Below, piece after piece: positions 1-5,964 of a stretch of DNA of 6,479 nt. A model generated the notes under the pieces. That model was not told the DNA's origin and ran no database searches. It was given only the letters and a program-made list of their open reading frames with translations. A program made the translations under genes and the position numbers. Position 1 is the stretch's first letter, and each line of letters starts with the position of its first letter. The DNA lies in NCBI GenBank assembly GCA_903910005.1, contig CAIVXW010000093.1, forward strand, positions 1 to 6,479, given 5' to 3'. The stretch is from an uncultured Methylococcaceae bacterium. Its GTDB lineage: Bacteria > Pseudomonadota > Gammaproteobacteria > Methylococcales > Methylococcaceae.

Positions 1-238
1 GGAGCAGTCACAACTGATGCATATCGACCAGGCCCTCAGTGCCAGTGAGAGCTACATGCCTCACCTGAACCACGTACTGGGCGATCTGGATCTGGACGAA
101 TTACAGAAAATGGTACTGCGCGATGAGGCCCAGCGTGTCATGAAGCAGGTTAATGAATACCTGCAAAGGGAATCCATACTGAGCGAACAGTTATCCGGCA
201 TTTTGCTTCAGCTTGATACCCTGTCCAAAGGCCTGTGA
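1..238 (+). CDS. C-terminal fragment of an unrecognised protein, possibly coiled coil
   Basis: The reading frame is open from the window edge (codons from base 2: E-Q-S-Q-L-M) to a TGA at 236-238, so the ATG at 17 is probably an internal methionine and the gene starts outside the window. About 78 residues are visible. They are rich in Leu, Glu, Gln and Asp, with no Pro after the first third, and look helical, probably amphipathic or coiled coil. An example is the stretch ELQKMVLRDEAQRVMKQVNE. I see no catalytic motif, signal peptide or membrane segment and do not recognise the family. It converges on the GTPase gene, with the heptamer array starting six bases after its stop. The smooth helical composition and clean stop support real coding. 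Function is unknown. Confidence 0.6.
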   Translation, partial: EQSQLMHIDQALSASESYMPHLNHVLGDLDLDELQKMVLRDEAQRVMKQVNEYLQRESILSEQLSGILLQLDTLSKGL

Positions 239-243
239 ATGGG

Positions 244-313
244 GAATGGCGAATGGTGAGTGGTGAGTGGTAAGTGGTAAGTGGTAAGTGGTAAGTGGTA
301 AGTGGTAAGTGGC
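244..313. repeat. Array of ten 7-bp tandem repeats (consensus AAGTGGT)
   Basis: Ten uninterrupted heptamers run from 244 to 313 in a graded order: GAATGGC, GAATGGT, GAGTGGT twice, AAGTGGT five times, then AAGTGGC. The last C is also the first base of the adjoining hairpin. The array is intergenic, between two converging genes, so it cannot cause coding phase variation. The near-identical right-hand units suggest recent slippage expansion there. A short related array lies at 5127-5147. Confidence 0.95.
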
Positions 314-331
314 GCGGCCATCCTGGCCGCG
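313..331. repeat. GC hairpin of the dispersed repeat, copy 1
   Basis: CGCGGCCA (313-320) and TGGCCGCG (324-331) form a perfect 8-bp stem around a TCC loop. The 17-base core GCGGCCATCCTGGCCGC recurs exactly at 5102-5118. In both places the bases AAGTGG precede the hairpin with one base between. It lies between two converging genes and could act as a bidirectional transcription stop, but no T-tract follows on either strand. A weaker 5-bp hairpin, AGTGG (332-336) with CCACT (345-349), lies between it and the end of the GTPase gene. Confidence 0.85.
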
Positions 332-359
332 AGTGGTTCACTGCCCACTGCCTTGGGTC

Positions 360-2120
360 TCAGGCTCCGGAAAAACAGGTTTCCATCGCCTTCAGGGTAT
401 CGGGAGGGATATTGAAGTAGCGGGTCGGGTCGAGTGATGCCGGTAAACGGCCCAGGTGTTCGCAGACGGTTTGCTCAAACAGGCGGCTGACTGCCTCGGC
501 CTGGCGGGCGCGAAGCTGGGCGACGGCCCGCTCCAGTTGATACCCCAGAGCGGTTTCGGTCAGGAGGGTGGTCAGTGACAGCATGGCCGGTGCGATCACC
601 AGATCCTGCCAGCCCAGACCGGCCGTATACAGGGCCAGTGCCAGGGCACCGGCATCGGTACCCACCCGCAGAGCCCTCAAACTGTTGAGCAACACCGGAT
701 CCTGCTCCAGAGCCTGATACAGCCCCTGGGCGGTGCGGGCAATCTCCGCCTGAAAATCTTCGGTGTAGCGACCCATACCCGCCTCGAATTCCGCACTGAG
801 GGCCGGTCTTTCCGCAGCCAGCAAACGTCCCAGTTCAAGCCAGCCGCCCTGATGAACGCCGTCATCCTCCCTTTTTTCCAGCAGCCGATCCTGCAAACGG
901 GTCAGTTGATGCTGAAATGCCTGCAACAGAATGGTGGCTTCACTGCCCGGCGTAGCGGACTGGCGTCGATTTCGCTCTGCCTGCCCCAGCCGCAACACCT
1001 GACGGGGAATCCAGGTAACGGCTTCGCGGGTTCCGGTCAGTACCACGCTCAGGCCCGGCATTTCCAGCAGGCTCAACAGTTGCCGCAAGGCCTGGCGGAA
1101 GGTTTCGTAGTGCTGGGGGTGGTCAAGATAACCCGTGCGGTAGTAGGTCATGGCATCGGTGCGACTTTCTGCCACCAGTGCCTGCCATTCGCATGCCCAG
1201 CGATACTCGGCCCTGACCGGTTCCAGCCAGTTGTCACGGTGAATGGCTGCCAGTACACTCGCCCTGCCCTGCTGCCGTTTGCGCTGTACCTGACCCAGAG
1301 CCTGCCTCAGGGCTGCCCACAGTTGTTGTCGCTCATGATCCAGTACAGCCGGTTCATCAATCCCCGGATTGTCCACATAAGGCACCGGAATGATGGCGGG
1401 CAGCGCGTCCTGACGGGTTTCCTGCCATTTGTGCCGTAGCGATTCGGTGATGGTGGTGCGGGAGGCGGGCTCCAGTTTGTTCAGACAGATCAGCGTTGGC
1501 TGGGCCAGCGGTTCCAGCAGTTTAAGCAATTTCCAGACGGCCAGATCGGCATATTTGTCCTTGCTGACAACCAGCAGGATGACATCGGCCAGGGCTGCTA
1601 CCCGCAGTACTGCTGACTGATAGGCGGCCGCATCAACCGAGTCAAAGTCCGGGGTATCCCACACCATCCGCCCGCGCAGGGGGTTGTCAGGGCTGACCTG
1701 AACCGCATCCAGCGTCCAGCAATCGTAACGGTCACGCGGCAGGTCATCCCGCTCCATGCGGCGATAGGCCTTGAAATAACCGTCTGCCCAGGTGGTTCGT
1801 TCCGGTTCAAGGTCTACATGGAATCCCTGGGGATGTATGGTATAACCCGCCAGCGGACTGGGTTCGGCCACGCAGCCCTGTAACAACTGGTTGATGATCG
1901 TGCTTTTACCGGCCTGGGTCGGGCCCATGACGGCAATCTGCAACGGATGAGGCAGGTGTTGCCCGTTCTGCCGGATGTCCGGTCGCTGCAGAAAAGCCTC
2001 GGCAAAGGCCAGGGATTGCAGGTTTTCAGCCAGCACACGGCGCAGGGCCACCTCACCGCTACTGCGGCTGGACAACACCGATTCATGGCGACTTTTGAGC
2101 AAACAGATCAGATCAAGCAT
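360..2120 (-). CDS. Dynamin-like / P-loop GTPase with a hydrophobic C-terminal segment
   Basis: The 586-residue product carries the signature motifs of a TRAFAC-class GTPase: a P-loop, GPTQAGKS, at residues 66-73; a G3 motif, DTPD, at 155-158 after the hydrophobic strand RMVW; and a G4 motif, NKLE, at 214-217 after LICL. A long, mostly helical, Arg/Gln/Leu-rich region follows. Residues about 486-525 are strongly hydrophobic and could insert in or dip into a membrane, as the paddle of bacterial dynamin-like proteins does. The likely role is GTP-driven membrane remodelling or stress-related membrane work, which is inferred from architecture only. The frame stays open upstream to 2615, but that extension is Pro/Arg-rich, runs into ndh on the other strand and looks non-coding. 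I chose the ATG at 2120; no strong Shine-Dalgarno precedes it, and a -10-like hexamer lies 40 bases upstream. The alternative ATG at 2210 would add 30 residues. No second GTPase gene is adjacent. Confidence 0.85.
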   Translation of the reverse strand: MLDLICLLKSRHESVLSSRSSGEVALRRVLAENLQSLAFAEAFLQRPDIRQNGQHLPHPLQIAVMGPTQAGKSTIINQLLQGCVAEPSPLAGYTIHPQGFHVDLEPERTTWADGYFKAYRRMERDDLPRDRYDCWTLDAVQVSPDNPLRGRMVWDTPDFDSVDAAAYQSAVLRVAALADVILLVVSKDKYADLAVWKLLKLLEPLAQPTLICLNKLEPASRTTITESLRHKWQETRQDALPAIIPVPYVDNPGIDEPAVLDHERQQLWAALRQALGQVQRKRQQGRASVLAAIHRDNWLEPVRAEYRWACEWQALVAESRTDAMTYYRTGYLDHPQHYETFRQALRQLLSLLEMPGLSVVLTGTREAVTWIPRQVLRLGQAERNRRQSATPGSEATILLQAFQHQLTRLQDRLLEKREDDGVHQGGWLELGRLLAAERPALSAEFEAGMGRYTEDFQAEIARTAQGLYQALEQDPVLLNSLRALRVGTDAGALALALYTAGLGWQDLVIAPAMLSLTTLLTETALGYQLERAVAQLRARQAEAVSRLFEQTVCEHLGRLPASLDPTRYFNIPPDTLKAMETCFSGA

Positions 2121-2159
2121 GGTTTTCGAGCCGGAAACCGGGGCAATGGAAGGAGCCCG

Positions 2160-2165
2160 ATTGTA
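2160..2165 (-). promoter_or_regulatory. Possible -10 element for the GTPase gene
   Basis: The minus strand reads TACAAT here, five of six matches to the sigma-70 -10 consensus, about 40 bases before the chosen ATG. No convincing -35 hexamer lies 16-18 bases upstream. If it is real, transcription would begin near 2153, which rules out the longer ATG at 2210 and favours the start at 2120. Confidence 0.35.
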
Positions 2166-2240
2166 CACGATTGCATTTCGGGGCGGTGTCGGGGCACGTG
2201 GGACAGACATCTGACAAGCCTTGTGATTGAGCGAACGACT

Positions 2241-2446
2241 GCCCTGCCCGGAAGGGCGGAGCGGATTAAAAGACCGGCCCGGTTGCATACGGCACGGGGG
2301 GCGCGGCGAGCCAGACCGCACGGCTGGTGTCACCCGGCCCTTACGGCCAGAGCCTGACGGCCCGGCAGGTGGAAGGCCTGCCCTGAGTCCGGTGGCCGTC
2401 CCGTTGCCGCCGCCATCCCTCCCCGCCCTGAGGGCCGGGGGTTTTT
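2241..2446 (+). promoter_or_regulatory. Structured GC-rich 5' leader of ndh, possible attenuator
   Basis: This non-coding stretch holds several nested complementary arms. GCCC (2246-2249) and GGGC (2254-2257) close a GGAA loop. GACGGCC (2356-2362) pairs with GGCCGTC (2394-2400) and encloses an inner hairpin, GGCAGG (2364-2369) with CCTGCC (2377-2382). Then comes the terminator-like hairpin listed separately. CCCGGCCCT at 2333-2341 is perfectly complementary to AGGGCCGGG at 2431-2439, the 3' side of that terminator, so an alternative antiterminator fold is possible. I do not recognise a known riboswitch class. In very GC-rich DNA short complementary arms also arise by chance. No good promoter was found upstream. 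Confidence 0.35.
2421..2446 (+). terminator. Intrinsic-terminator-like hairpin upstream of ndh
   Basis: CCCCG CCC (2421-2428) can pair with GGG (2432-2434) and CGGGG (2436-2440), with one bulged C at 2435 and a TGA loop. A run of five T follows at 2442-2446. It ends only 17 bases before the ndh ATG and points the same way. It therefore either ends a short upstream transcript or attenuates ndh. No plus-strand gene lies upstream that would need a terminator, which favours a regulatory role. Confidence 0.5.
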
Positions 2447-2463
2447 CACGGAGTAACTGAATT

Positions 2464-3789
2464 ATGAACGCATCATCACCTGCTGCCAAACGTCCGGGTA
2501 TCGTCGTCGTTGGAGGCGGAGCCGGCGGCCTGGAACTGGTCACCCGTCTGGGTAATACCCTGGGAAAAGCCGGGCGAGCCGACATCACCCTGATTGACGC
2601 CACCCGCACCCACATCTGGAAACCCCTGCTGCATGAAGTGGCAGCCGGTACCCTGGATTCCCATGACGATGAACTGGACTACCTGGCCCAGGCCAGCAGC
2701 AACCATTTTCGTTTCGTACCGGGTAGCATGACCGGGCTGGATCGCGGCAACAAACAGGTACGGCTGGCTCCCCTGCTGGATGCCCGGGGTGAGGAAGTCA
2801 TGCCATCCCGCGATTATCCCTATGACATTCTGGTCATCGCGGTGGGCAGCATCTGCAACGATTTCGGAATCACCGGGGTGGCTGAACACTGCCAGTTTCT
2901 GGATACCACTGAACAGGCCGAAGACTTTCAAACGCGATGGATGGAGGCCTATTTCCACGCCCATGCCCTGGGCGGAGCGCGGGAATCCGGCCAGCTTGAC
3001 GTGGCCATTGTCGGCGGCGGGGCTACCGGCATCGAACTATCTGCCCAGTTACATCAGGCCACCCGGCTGCTGAGTGCCTACGGACTGGACAACGTAAAAC
3101 CTGACGACATCCGCATTCACATCATCGAAGCCGCCCCCAGCCTGTTGCCGGGCCTGCCCGAACGCCTGTCGACGGCAACCTGCCAGCAACTGGCTCGTCT
3201 GGGGATTGAGGTTCATCTGGGGGAGCGGGTGGTGGAAGTGACCCGGCAGGCCGTTACCACCCACAGTGGCCGGGTCATTCCAGCCGCACTCAAGGTGTGG
3301 GCGGCGGGGGTCAAGGCACCCGATTTTCTGCATGAGCTGGCCGGCCTGGAAACCAACCACATCAACCAGATCAAGGTGCGACAAACCCTGCAATCCACCC
3401 TGGATGACGATATCTTCGCCATTGGCGACTGCTGTTGCTGCCCGTGGCCGGAAAAAAACGGTTTTGTACCGCCCCGTGCCCAGTCAGCCCACCAGCAGGC
3501 CAGCCTGACCCTCACAAACATCACCCGCAAACTGTCCGGGCAATCACTGCTGGATTACCGCTACCAGGATTACGGCTCACTGGTTTCGCTGGGTCGATAC
3601 AGCACGGTGGGCAATCTCATGGGAAACCTGATGGGCAGCGTGATGATTGAAGGACTCATGGCCCGTTTTGTTTACCTGTCCCTGTACAAAATGCACCAGT
3701 GGGCCATTCTGGGTCCGGGGCGGGTTACGATGCTGATGGTTTCCAACTTTTTCAGAAAACGGCTCAGACCCCGCATCAAGTTGCATTGA
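2464..3789 (+). CDS. ndh: Type II NADH:quinone oxidoreductase (NDH-2)
   Basis: This single-subunit flavoprotein oxidises NADH and reduces the membrane quinone pool without pumping protons, acting on the cytoplasmic face of the inner membrane. The 441 residues match the family length (E. coli Ndh is 434). The FAD-binding dinucleotide fold has GGGAGG at residues 17-22, and the NAD-binding fold has GGGATG at 184-189 followed by IELSA. The FAD-closing motif FAIGD lies at 318-322, then VPPRAQ at 335-340. The C-terminal half follows E. coli Ndh closely, including GSLVSL, the STVG(N/S)LMGNL stretch and the final RPRIKLH. The C-terminal hydrophobic/basic helix is the usual membrane anchor. GGAG at 2450-2453 sits 10 bases before the ATG. 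An odd point is four consecutive cysteines (323-326) after GD. zur follows after 20 bp. Confidence 0.96.
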   Translation: MNASSPAAKRPGIVVVGGGAGGLELVTRLGNTLGKAGRADITLIDATRTHIWKPLLHEVAAGTLDSHDDELDYLAQASSNHFRFVPGSMTGLDRGNKQVRLAPLLDARGEEVMPSRDYPYDILVIAVGSICNDFGITGVAEHCQFLDTTEQAEDFQTRWMEAYFHAHALGGARESGQLDVAIVGGGATGIELSAQLHQATRLLSAYGLDNVKPDDIRIHIIEAAPSLLPGLPERLSTATCQQLARLGIEVHLGERVVEVTRQAVTTHSGRVIPAALKVWAAGVKAPDFLHELAGLETNHINQIKVRQTLQSTLDDDIFAIGDCCCCPWPEKNGFVPPRAQSAHQQASLTLTNITRKLSGQSLLDYRYQDYGSLVSLGRYSTVGNLMGNLMGSVMIEGLMARFVYLSLYKMHQWAILGPGRVTMLMVSNFFRKRLRPRIKLH

Positions 3790-3809
3790 GCAGGGTTTTT
3801 ACTGGATTC

Positions 3810-4322
3810 ATGCAAGCACCCGAAGCAACCGTGTCAGGGCAGCAGACCGGATTGACACACGACCATGCCCACTGCCAGGACGAGGCCGTTCGGATCGCCG
3901 AGCGGCTTTGCCTGGAGCGGGGTGTACGCCTCACGCCGATTCGGCGCAAATTGCTGGAACTGATCTGGGAAAATCACCAGGCCATCAAGGCCTATGATTT
4001 ACTGGAAAAATTCAGGCCCTTCGATCACGCCATCAAACCTGCCACCATCTACCGTACCCTGGATTTTCTGCTGGAACAGGGGTTGATCCATCGGGTTGAG
4101 AGTTTGAATGCCTTTATCGGCTGTAGCCATTCAGGACAACCGCACGAACAACTGCTGTTGCTCTGCGAACGCTGTCATGAGGTGGAAGAACGTCCCGGTC
4201 GGGCCATCATGGCGGCGGTGGCCCTGGAACTGGAGCAGGCTGGCTTCACCCCGTACCGCAAAGCCATCGAGATTCACGGATTATGCGCCCGGTGTGTGAC
4301 TGACCCGACGTCGCTTGTGTGA
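3810..4322 (+). CDS. zur: Zur, zinc-responsive Fur-family repressor
   Basis: The 170-residue product is a Fur-family winged-helix repressor that, with zinc bound, shuts off zinc-uptake genes. The DNA-binding part spans about residues 25-98, with recognition helix ATIYRTLDFLLEQG at 78-91. Both metal sites known from E. coli Zur can be mapped: the structural Cys4 site is C119, C122, C159 and C162; the regulatory site is H94, C105, H112 and E127. VRLTP, AYDLL and HGLCAxC favour Zur over Fur, PerR or Nur. The N-terminus carries an extra His-containing tail (THDHAHC). The start is uncertain: the ATG at 3810 has only a distant AGGG (3792-3795), and GTG at 3831 or TTG at 3852 are possible. The frame is open further upstream, but only in overlap with ndh. 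The 20-bp gap implies co-transcription with ndh. Confidence 0.93.
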   Translation: MQAPEATVSGQQTGLTHDHAHCQDEAVRIAERLCLERGVRLTPIRRKLLELIWENHQAIKAYDLLEKFRPFDHAIKPATIYRTLDFLLEQGLIHRVESLNAFIGCSHSGQPHEQLLLLCERCHEVEERPGRAIMAAVALELEQAGFTPYRKAIEIHGLCARCVTDPTSLV

Positions 4323-4325
4323 GGG

Positions 4326-4355
4326 AGCCACTCCCCGGGTTCACGGGGAGTGGCT
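4326..4355. terminator. Perfect 12-bp hairpin after zur
   Basis: AGCCACTCCCCG (4326-4337) and CGGGGAGTGGCT (4344-4355) form a perfect 12-bp stem with loop GGTTCA, starting three bases after the zur stop. There is no T-tract on either strand, so it is either a non-canonical terminator or an mRNA-end stabiliser. Its place between converging genes suggests it serves both directions. Confidence 0.65.
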
Positions 4356-4363
4356 TGCCGGCT

Positions 4364-4405
4364 GACCCAACCCGCCGGGGTAGCCTCCCGTTGGCGGGGC
4401 GGGTC
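4364..4405. terminator. Second, imperfect hairpin between zur and the methyltransferase gene
   Basis: GACCCAACCCGCC (4364-4376) and GGCGGGGCGGGTC (4393-4405) pair at 11 of 13 positions around a 16-base loop. The right arm ends 11 bases from the methyltransferase stop, so it is placed to end that minus-strand transcript. No T-run follows. With the preceding hairpin it forms a tandem structure between the convergent genes. Confidence 0.5.
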
Positions 4406-4416
4406 AACACGAATCG

Positions 4417-5028
4417 TCAGGCCACCTGATAAACCCAGACCTGCAAATTGACCTCGGGATGGGCCTCGAAGCGACCGCTGAACGGTTCGGTTACCTGCTT
4501 CAGGTGCCAGTGTCCTGCCTGTTCCAGCGCGTCCATGGTCTGCTGAAAATCAGTACCGGCGCGAAATTCCGGTCGCAGGGTGAACACGATGTAGCCGCCC
4601 GGACGGGTGATGCGGATCAACTCATGGAAGGCATTGCTACCCACATGCCCGCGCACAAACACCCCTACAATTACGACCGCATCATAACTGTTGTCGGCAA
4701 TGTCCAGCGAATCTCCCAGGGCGCATTGGTACAGGCTGCGATAGCAGTTTTTTTGCCGGGCCCGATCAAGCATGCCAGCCGACAAATCAAGTCCGTCCAC
4801 GCACTGAAAGCCTTTCTGACCCAGTAACTGACCGATCACCCCGGTGCCACAACCGGCATCCAGTATCCTGGAATCCGGCGTCAGGCATTGTTCCAGCATC
4901 GAAACAGCCTCGGTCGGCCCGCCCATGCCGTCCAGATCAGAATCATAGCTACTGGCCCAGTCATCATACAGACCGGCCAGTTCGGCCTGGCTGGCGGTGT
5001 CGTACACATTCAAAACCTGATTGGCCAT
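4417..5028 (-). CDS. Class I SAM-dependent methyltransferase, METTL27 (Williams-Beuren) type
   Basis: The 203-residue protein has a complete Rossmann methyltransferase core: motif I LDAGCGTG at residues 56-63, the acidic end of strand 2 in DGLDLS at 78-83, motif IV YDAVVIVG at 115-122, and RPGGYIVFT at 142-150. The N-terminal LAGLYDDWASSYDSD and the order of the other motifs resemble the METTL27/WBSCR27-like group, whose bacterial substrates are not known to me. It has no membrane segment or signal and should be cytosolic. The ATG at 5028 is preceded by GGAG (5041-5038) at 9 bases. The frame extends upstream to 5388, but only through repeat DNA and Pro/Gly/Arg-rich sequence, so that extension is rejected. 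It is transcribed alone, convergent with zur. Substrate cannot be told from sequence. Confidence 0.87.
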   Translation of the reverse strand: MANQVLNVYDTASQAELAGLYDDWASSYDSDLDGMGGPTEAVSMLEQCLTPDSRILDAGCGTGVIGQLLGQKGFQCVDGLDLSAGMLDRARQKNCYRSLYQCALGDSLDIADNSYDAVVIVGVFVRGHVGSNAFHELIRITRPGGYIVFTLRPEFRAGTDFQQTMDALEQAGHWHLKQVTEPFSGRFEAHPEVNLQVWVYQVA

Positions 5029-5063
5029 TGCGAAATACTCCGGATGGAAAATGATAAAGCGGC

Positions 5064-5069
5064 ATTGTA
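5064..5069 (-). promoter_or_regulatory. Possible -10 element for the methyltransferase gene
   Basis: The minus strand reads TACAAT, about 35 bases before the ATG. It is the same hexamer as the one ahead of the GTPase gene. No clear -35 sequence is visible at normal spacing, so this is a weak call. Confidence 0.3.
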
Positions 5070-5100
5070 CCGGGTAAGCCCGTTCGGGTGGTAAAAGTGG

Positions 5101-5119
5101 AGCGGCCATCCTGGCCGCT
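5101..5119. repeat. GC hairpin of the dispersed repeat, copy 2
   Basis: AGCGGCCA (5101-5108) and TGGCCGCT (5112-5119) form a perfect 8-bp stem around TCC. The core is identical to the hairpin at 313-331. The outermost base pair differs between copies (C-G there, A-T here) yet stays paired, a compensatory change suggesting that the stem matters. It lies upstream of the methyltransferase gene, about 73 bases from its ATG. Confidence 0.85.
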
Positions 5120-5126
5120 TGTGGGC

Positions 5127-5147
5127 AAGTGGTGAGTGGTGAATGGC
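5127..5147. repeat. Short heptamer array (three units) beside hairpin copy 2
   Basis: Three units, AAGTGGT, GAGTGGT and GAATGGC, follow the hairpin. They are the same unit types and on the same strand as the array at 244-313, but the order of types is reversed relative to that array and the hairpin comes first instead of last. A partial unit (AAAGTGG) also precedes the hairpin at 5094-5100. Confidence 0.85.
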
Positions 5148-5465
5148 GGTAGCTACCTACTCCCCACATGCCAGAACGACAGGGTCGTGGTTGTCCCACA
5201 ACCCTTTCAGTTCGCGTTATACCCTGTCGTCCACCCGGGGAATCGCCAAATCCAGCACGCCGGAACGCCGCTGCGCCCGGTTGGAAGAATTGCTGGCCTG
5301 GGTCGAGGTAATACCGTTCGGCACCATGCAAAGCCGCTGCGCCGCCTGGATACGCGCTGAGGGTGTGAGCGTTGGCGGATACCGGCATAGGTGACGCAGA
5401 TGGCGCGATAGTTCAGCGGTTCGGGGTTGCAAGCCAGGTCAGAAGCCACCGCCAGGCAGAAACGC
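5148..5465. other. Gene-free stretch, possibly a decayed gene
   Basis: I find no convincing gene in these 318 bases. Three minus-strand frames and two plus-strand frames stay open for 60-130 codons, but their products are Arg/Pro/Ser-rich, have no good ribosome binding site and match nothing I know. One minus-strand frame (5217-5432) ends with GVLDLAIPR, faintly like the early part of some IS256-type transposases, too weak to call. A small hairpin, GGTTG (5189-5193) with CAACC (5199-5203), is the only local structure. The stretch may be the downstream flank of the DUF29 gene or an eroded gene. Confidence 0.4.
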
Positions 5466-5906
5466 CTACTCAGGCCAAAAATCCGAGTCCGTGATTTGCT
5501 CGAAAGTCCAAGGGCAGGACTCCGGGAAAAAATCCAGCCCGGTCTCCTTGACGGCAAGGCCAATGGCATCTGACCATACCCATTCCCACCAATCCGGTTT
5601 GCCAAGGTCTGGTTTCAGGCTTGGTGTTTCCTTCAAGCAAGCAAGCACACCCCTGCGTTGTTCCCTGATCGTGCGCCGCCAACTGTTGCCCTGGTATCCG
5701 GTTTGGTACTGCCATTTCAGCAGATAAGCCAACAACACGGCCATGCGGTTCCTCAATTCGCGCTTTTCGCTCTTGCCCACGTCTTCAATTTCCTCGGCAA
5801 TGTGTTCAATGTCCAATTGTGAAAACAGACCAGCTCGGAGTAGTCTTGCTTGTTCGTTGGCCCAGGCGACAATGTCACCGTCGTAGCTGTGTAAATTTGT
5901 GCTCAT
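5466..5906 (-). CDS. DUF29 family protein
   Basis: The 146-residue product matches the DUF29 family along its length. The N-terminal YDGDIVAWANEQARLLRAG (8-26) is followed by LDIEHIAEEIEDVGKSEKRE (31-50), a hydrophobic LLAYLLKWQYQ helix (58-68), SWRRTIREQRR (75-85), PSLKP (95-99), then ETGLDFFPESCPWTFEQI and the terminal DFWPE. Those are the usual blocks in the usual order, so it looks complete and functional. DUF29 proteins are small, helical and presumably cytosolic, often in multiple copies in cyanobacteria and purple sulfur bacteria, with no established function. The start is secure: AAGGAG at 5919-5914 lies 7 bases before the ATG. The gene stands alone, with the inverted-repeat element beginning 58 bases upstream. 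Confidence 0.92.
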   Translation of the reverse strand: MSTNLHSYDGDIVAWANEQARLLRAGLFSQLDIEHIAEEIEDVGKSEKRELRNRMAVLLAYLLKWQYQTGYQGNSWRRTIREQRRGVLACLKETPSLKPDLGKPDWWEWVWSDAIGLAVKETGLDFFPESCPWTFEQITDSDFWPE

Positions 5907-5913
5907 TCTGATA

Positions 5914-5919
5914 CTCCTT
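5914..5919 (-). promoter_or_regulatory. Strong ribosome binding site of the DUF29 gene
   Basis: AAGGAG on the minus strand with a 7-base spacer to the ATG is the best Shine-Dalgarno in the window and fixes the start codon at 5906. The leader between the mobile element and the ATG is A+T-rich compared with its surroundings. Confidence 0.85.
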
Positions 5920-5964
5920 CAATTCTCTTCAGTATCCGGCTTTGGCGTATTAGTTAGATATTTA

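Noticed and set aside
244..313. CRISPR array
   Set aside because: The 7-bp units are directly adjacent with no spacers, so it is a simple tandem repeat. No cas gene is nearby.
852..1439. A 195-codon plus-strand frame inside the GTPase gene
   Set aside because: It is antisense to a gene with clear GTPase motifs, its product is Gln/Gly/Phe-rich with no family signature, and it has no ribosome binding site.
2121..2615. N-terminal extension of the GTPase frame to 2615
   Set aside because: The extra 165 residues are Pro/Arg/Gly-rich, read the GC-rich leader backwards and overlap the 5' end of ndh. A plausible -10 element lies downstream of them.
2476..2964. A 162-codon minus-strand frame
   Set aside because: It is the shadow of the start of ndh, which is firmly identified by its FAD motif.
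5029..5388. N-terminal extension of the methyltransferase frame
   Set aside because: It translates the hairpin and heptamer repeat and low-complexity sequence. The GGAG-supported ATG at 5028 starts right at the conserved family N-terminus.
5217..5432. IS256-type transposase remnant on the minus strand
   Set aside because: Only GVLDLAIPR is reminiscent. The rest does not align with that family, and no start or ribosome binding site is present.
5400..5440. tRNA-like pieces (TAGTTCAGCGGT and GGTTCGGGG)
   Set aside because: They resemble a D-arm and a T-loop but overlap each other. There is no acceptor stem, no anticodon arm and no cloverleaf.
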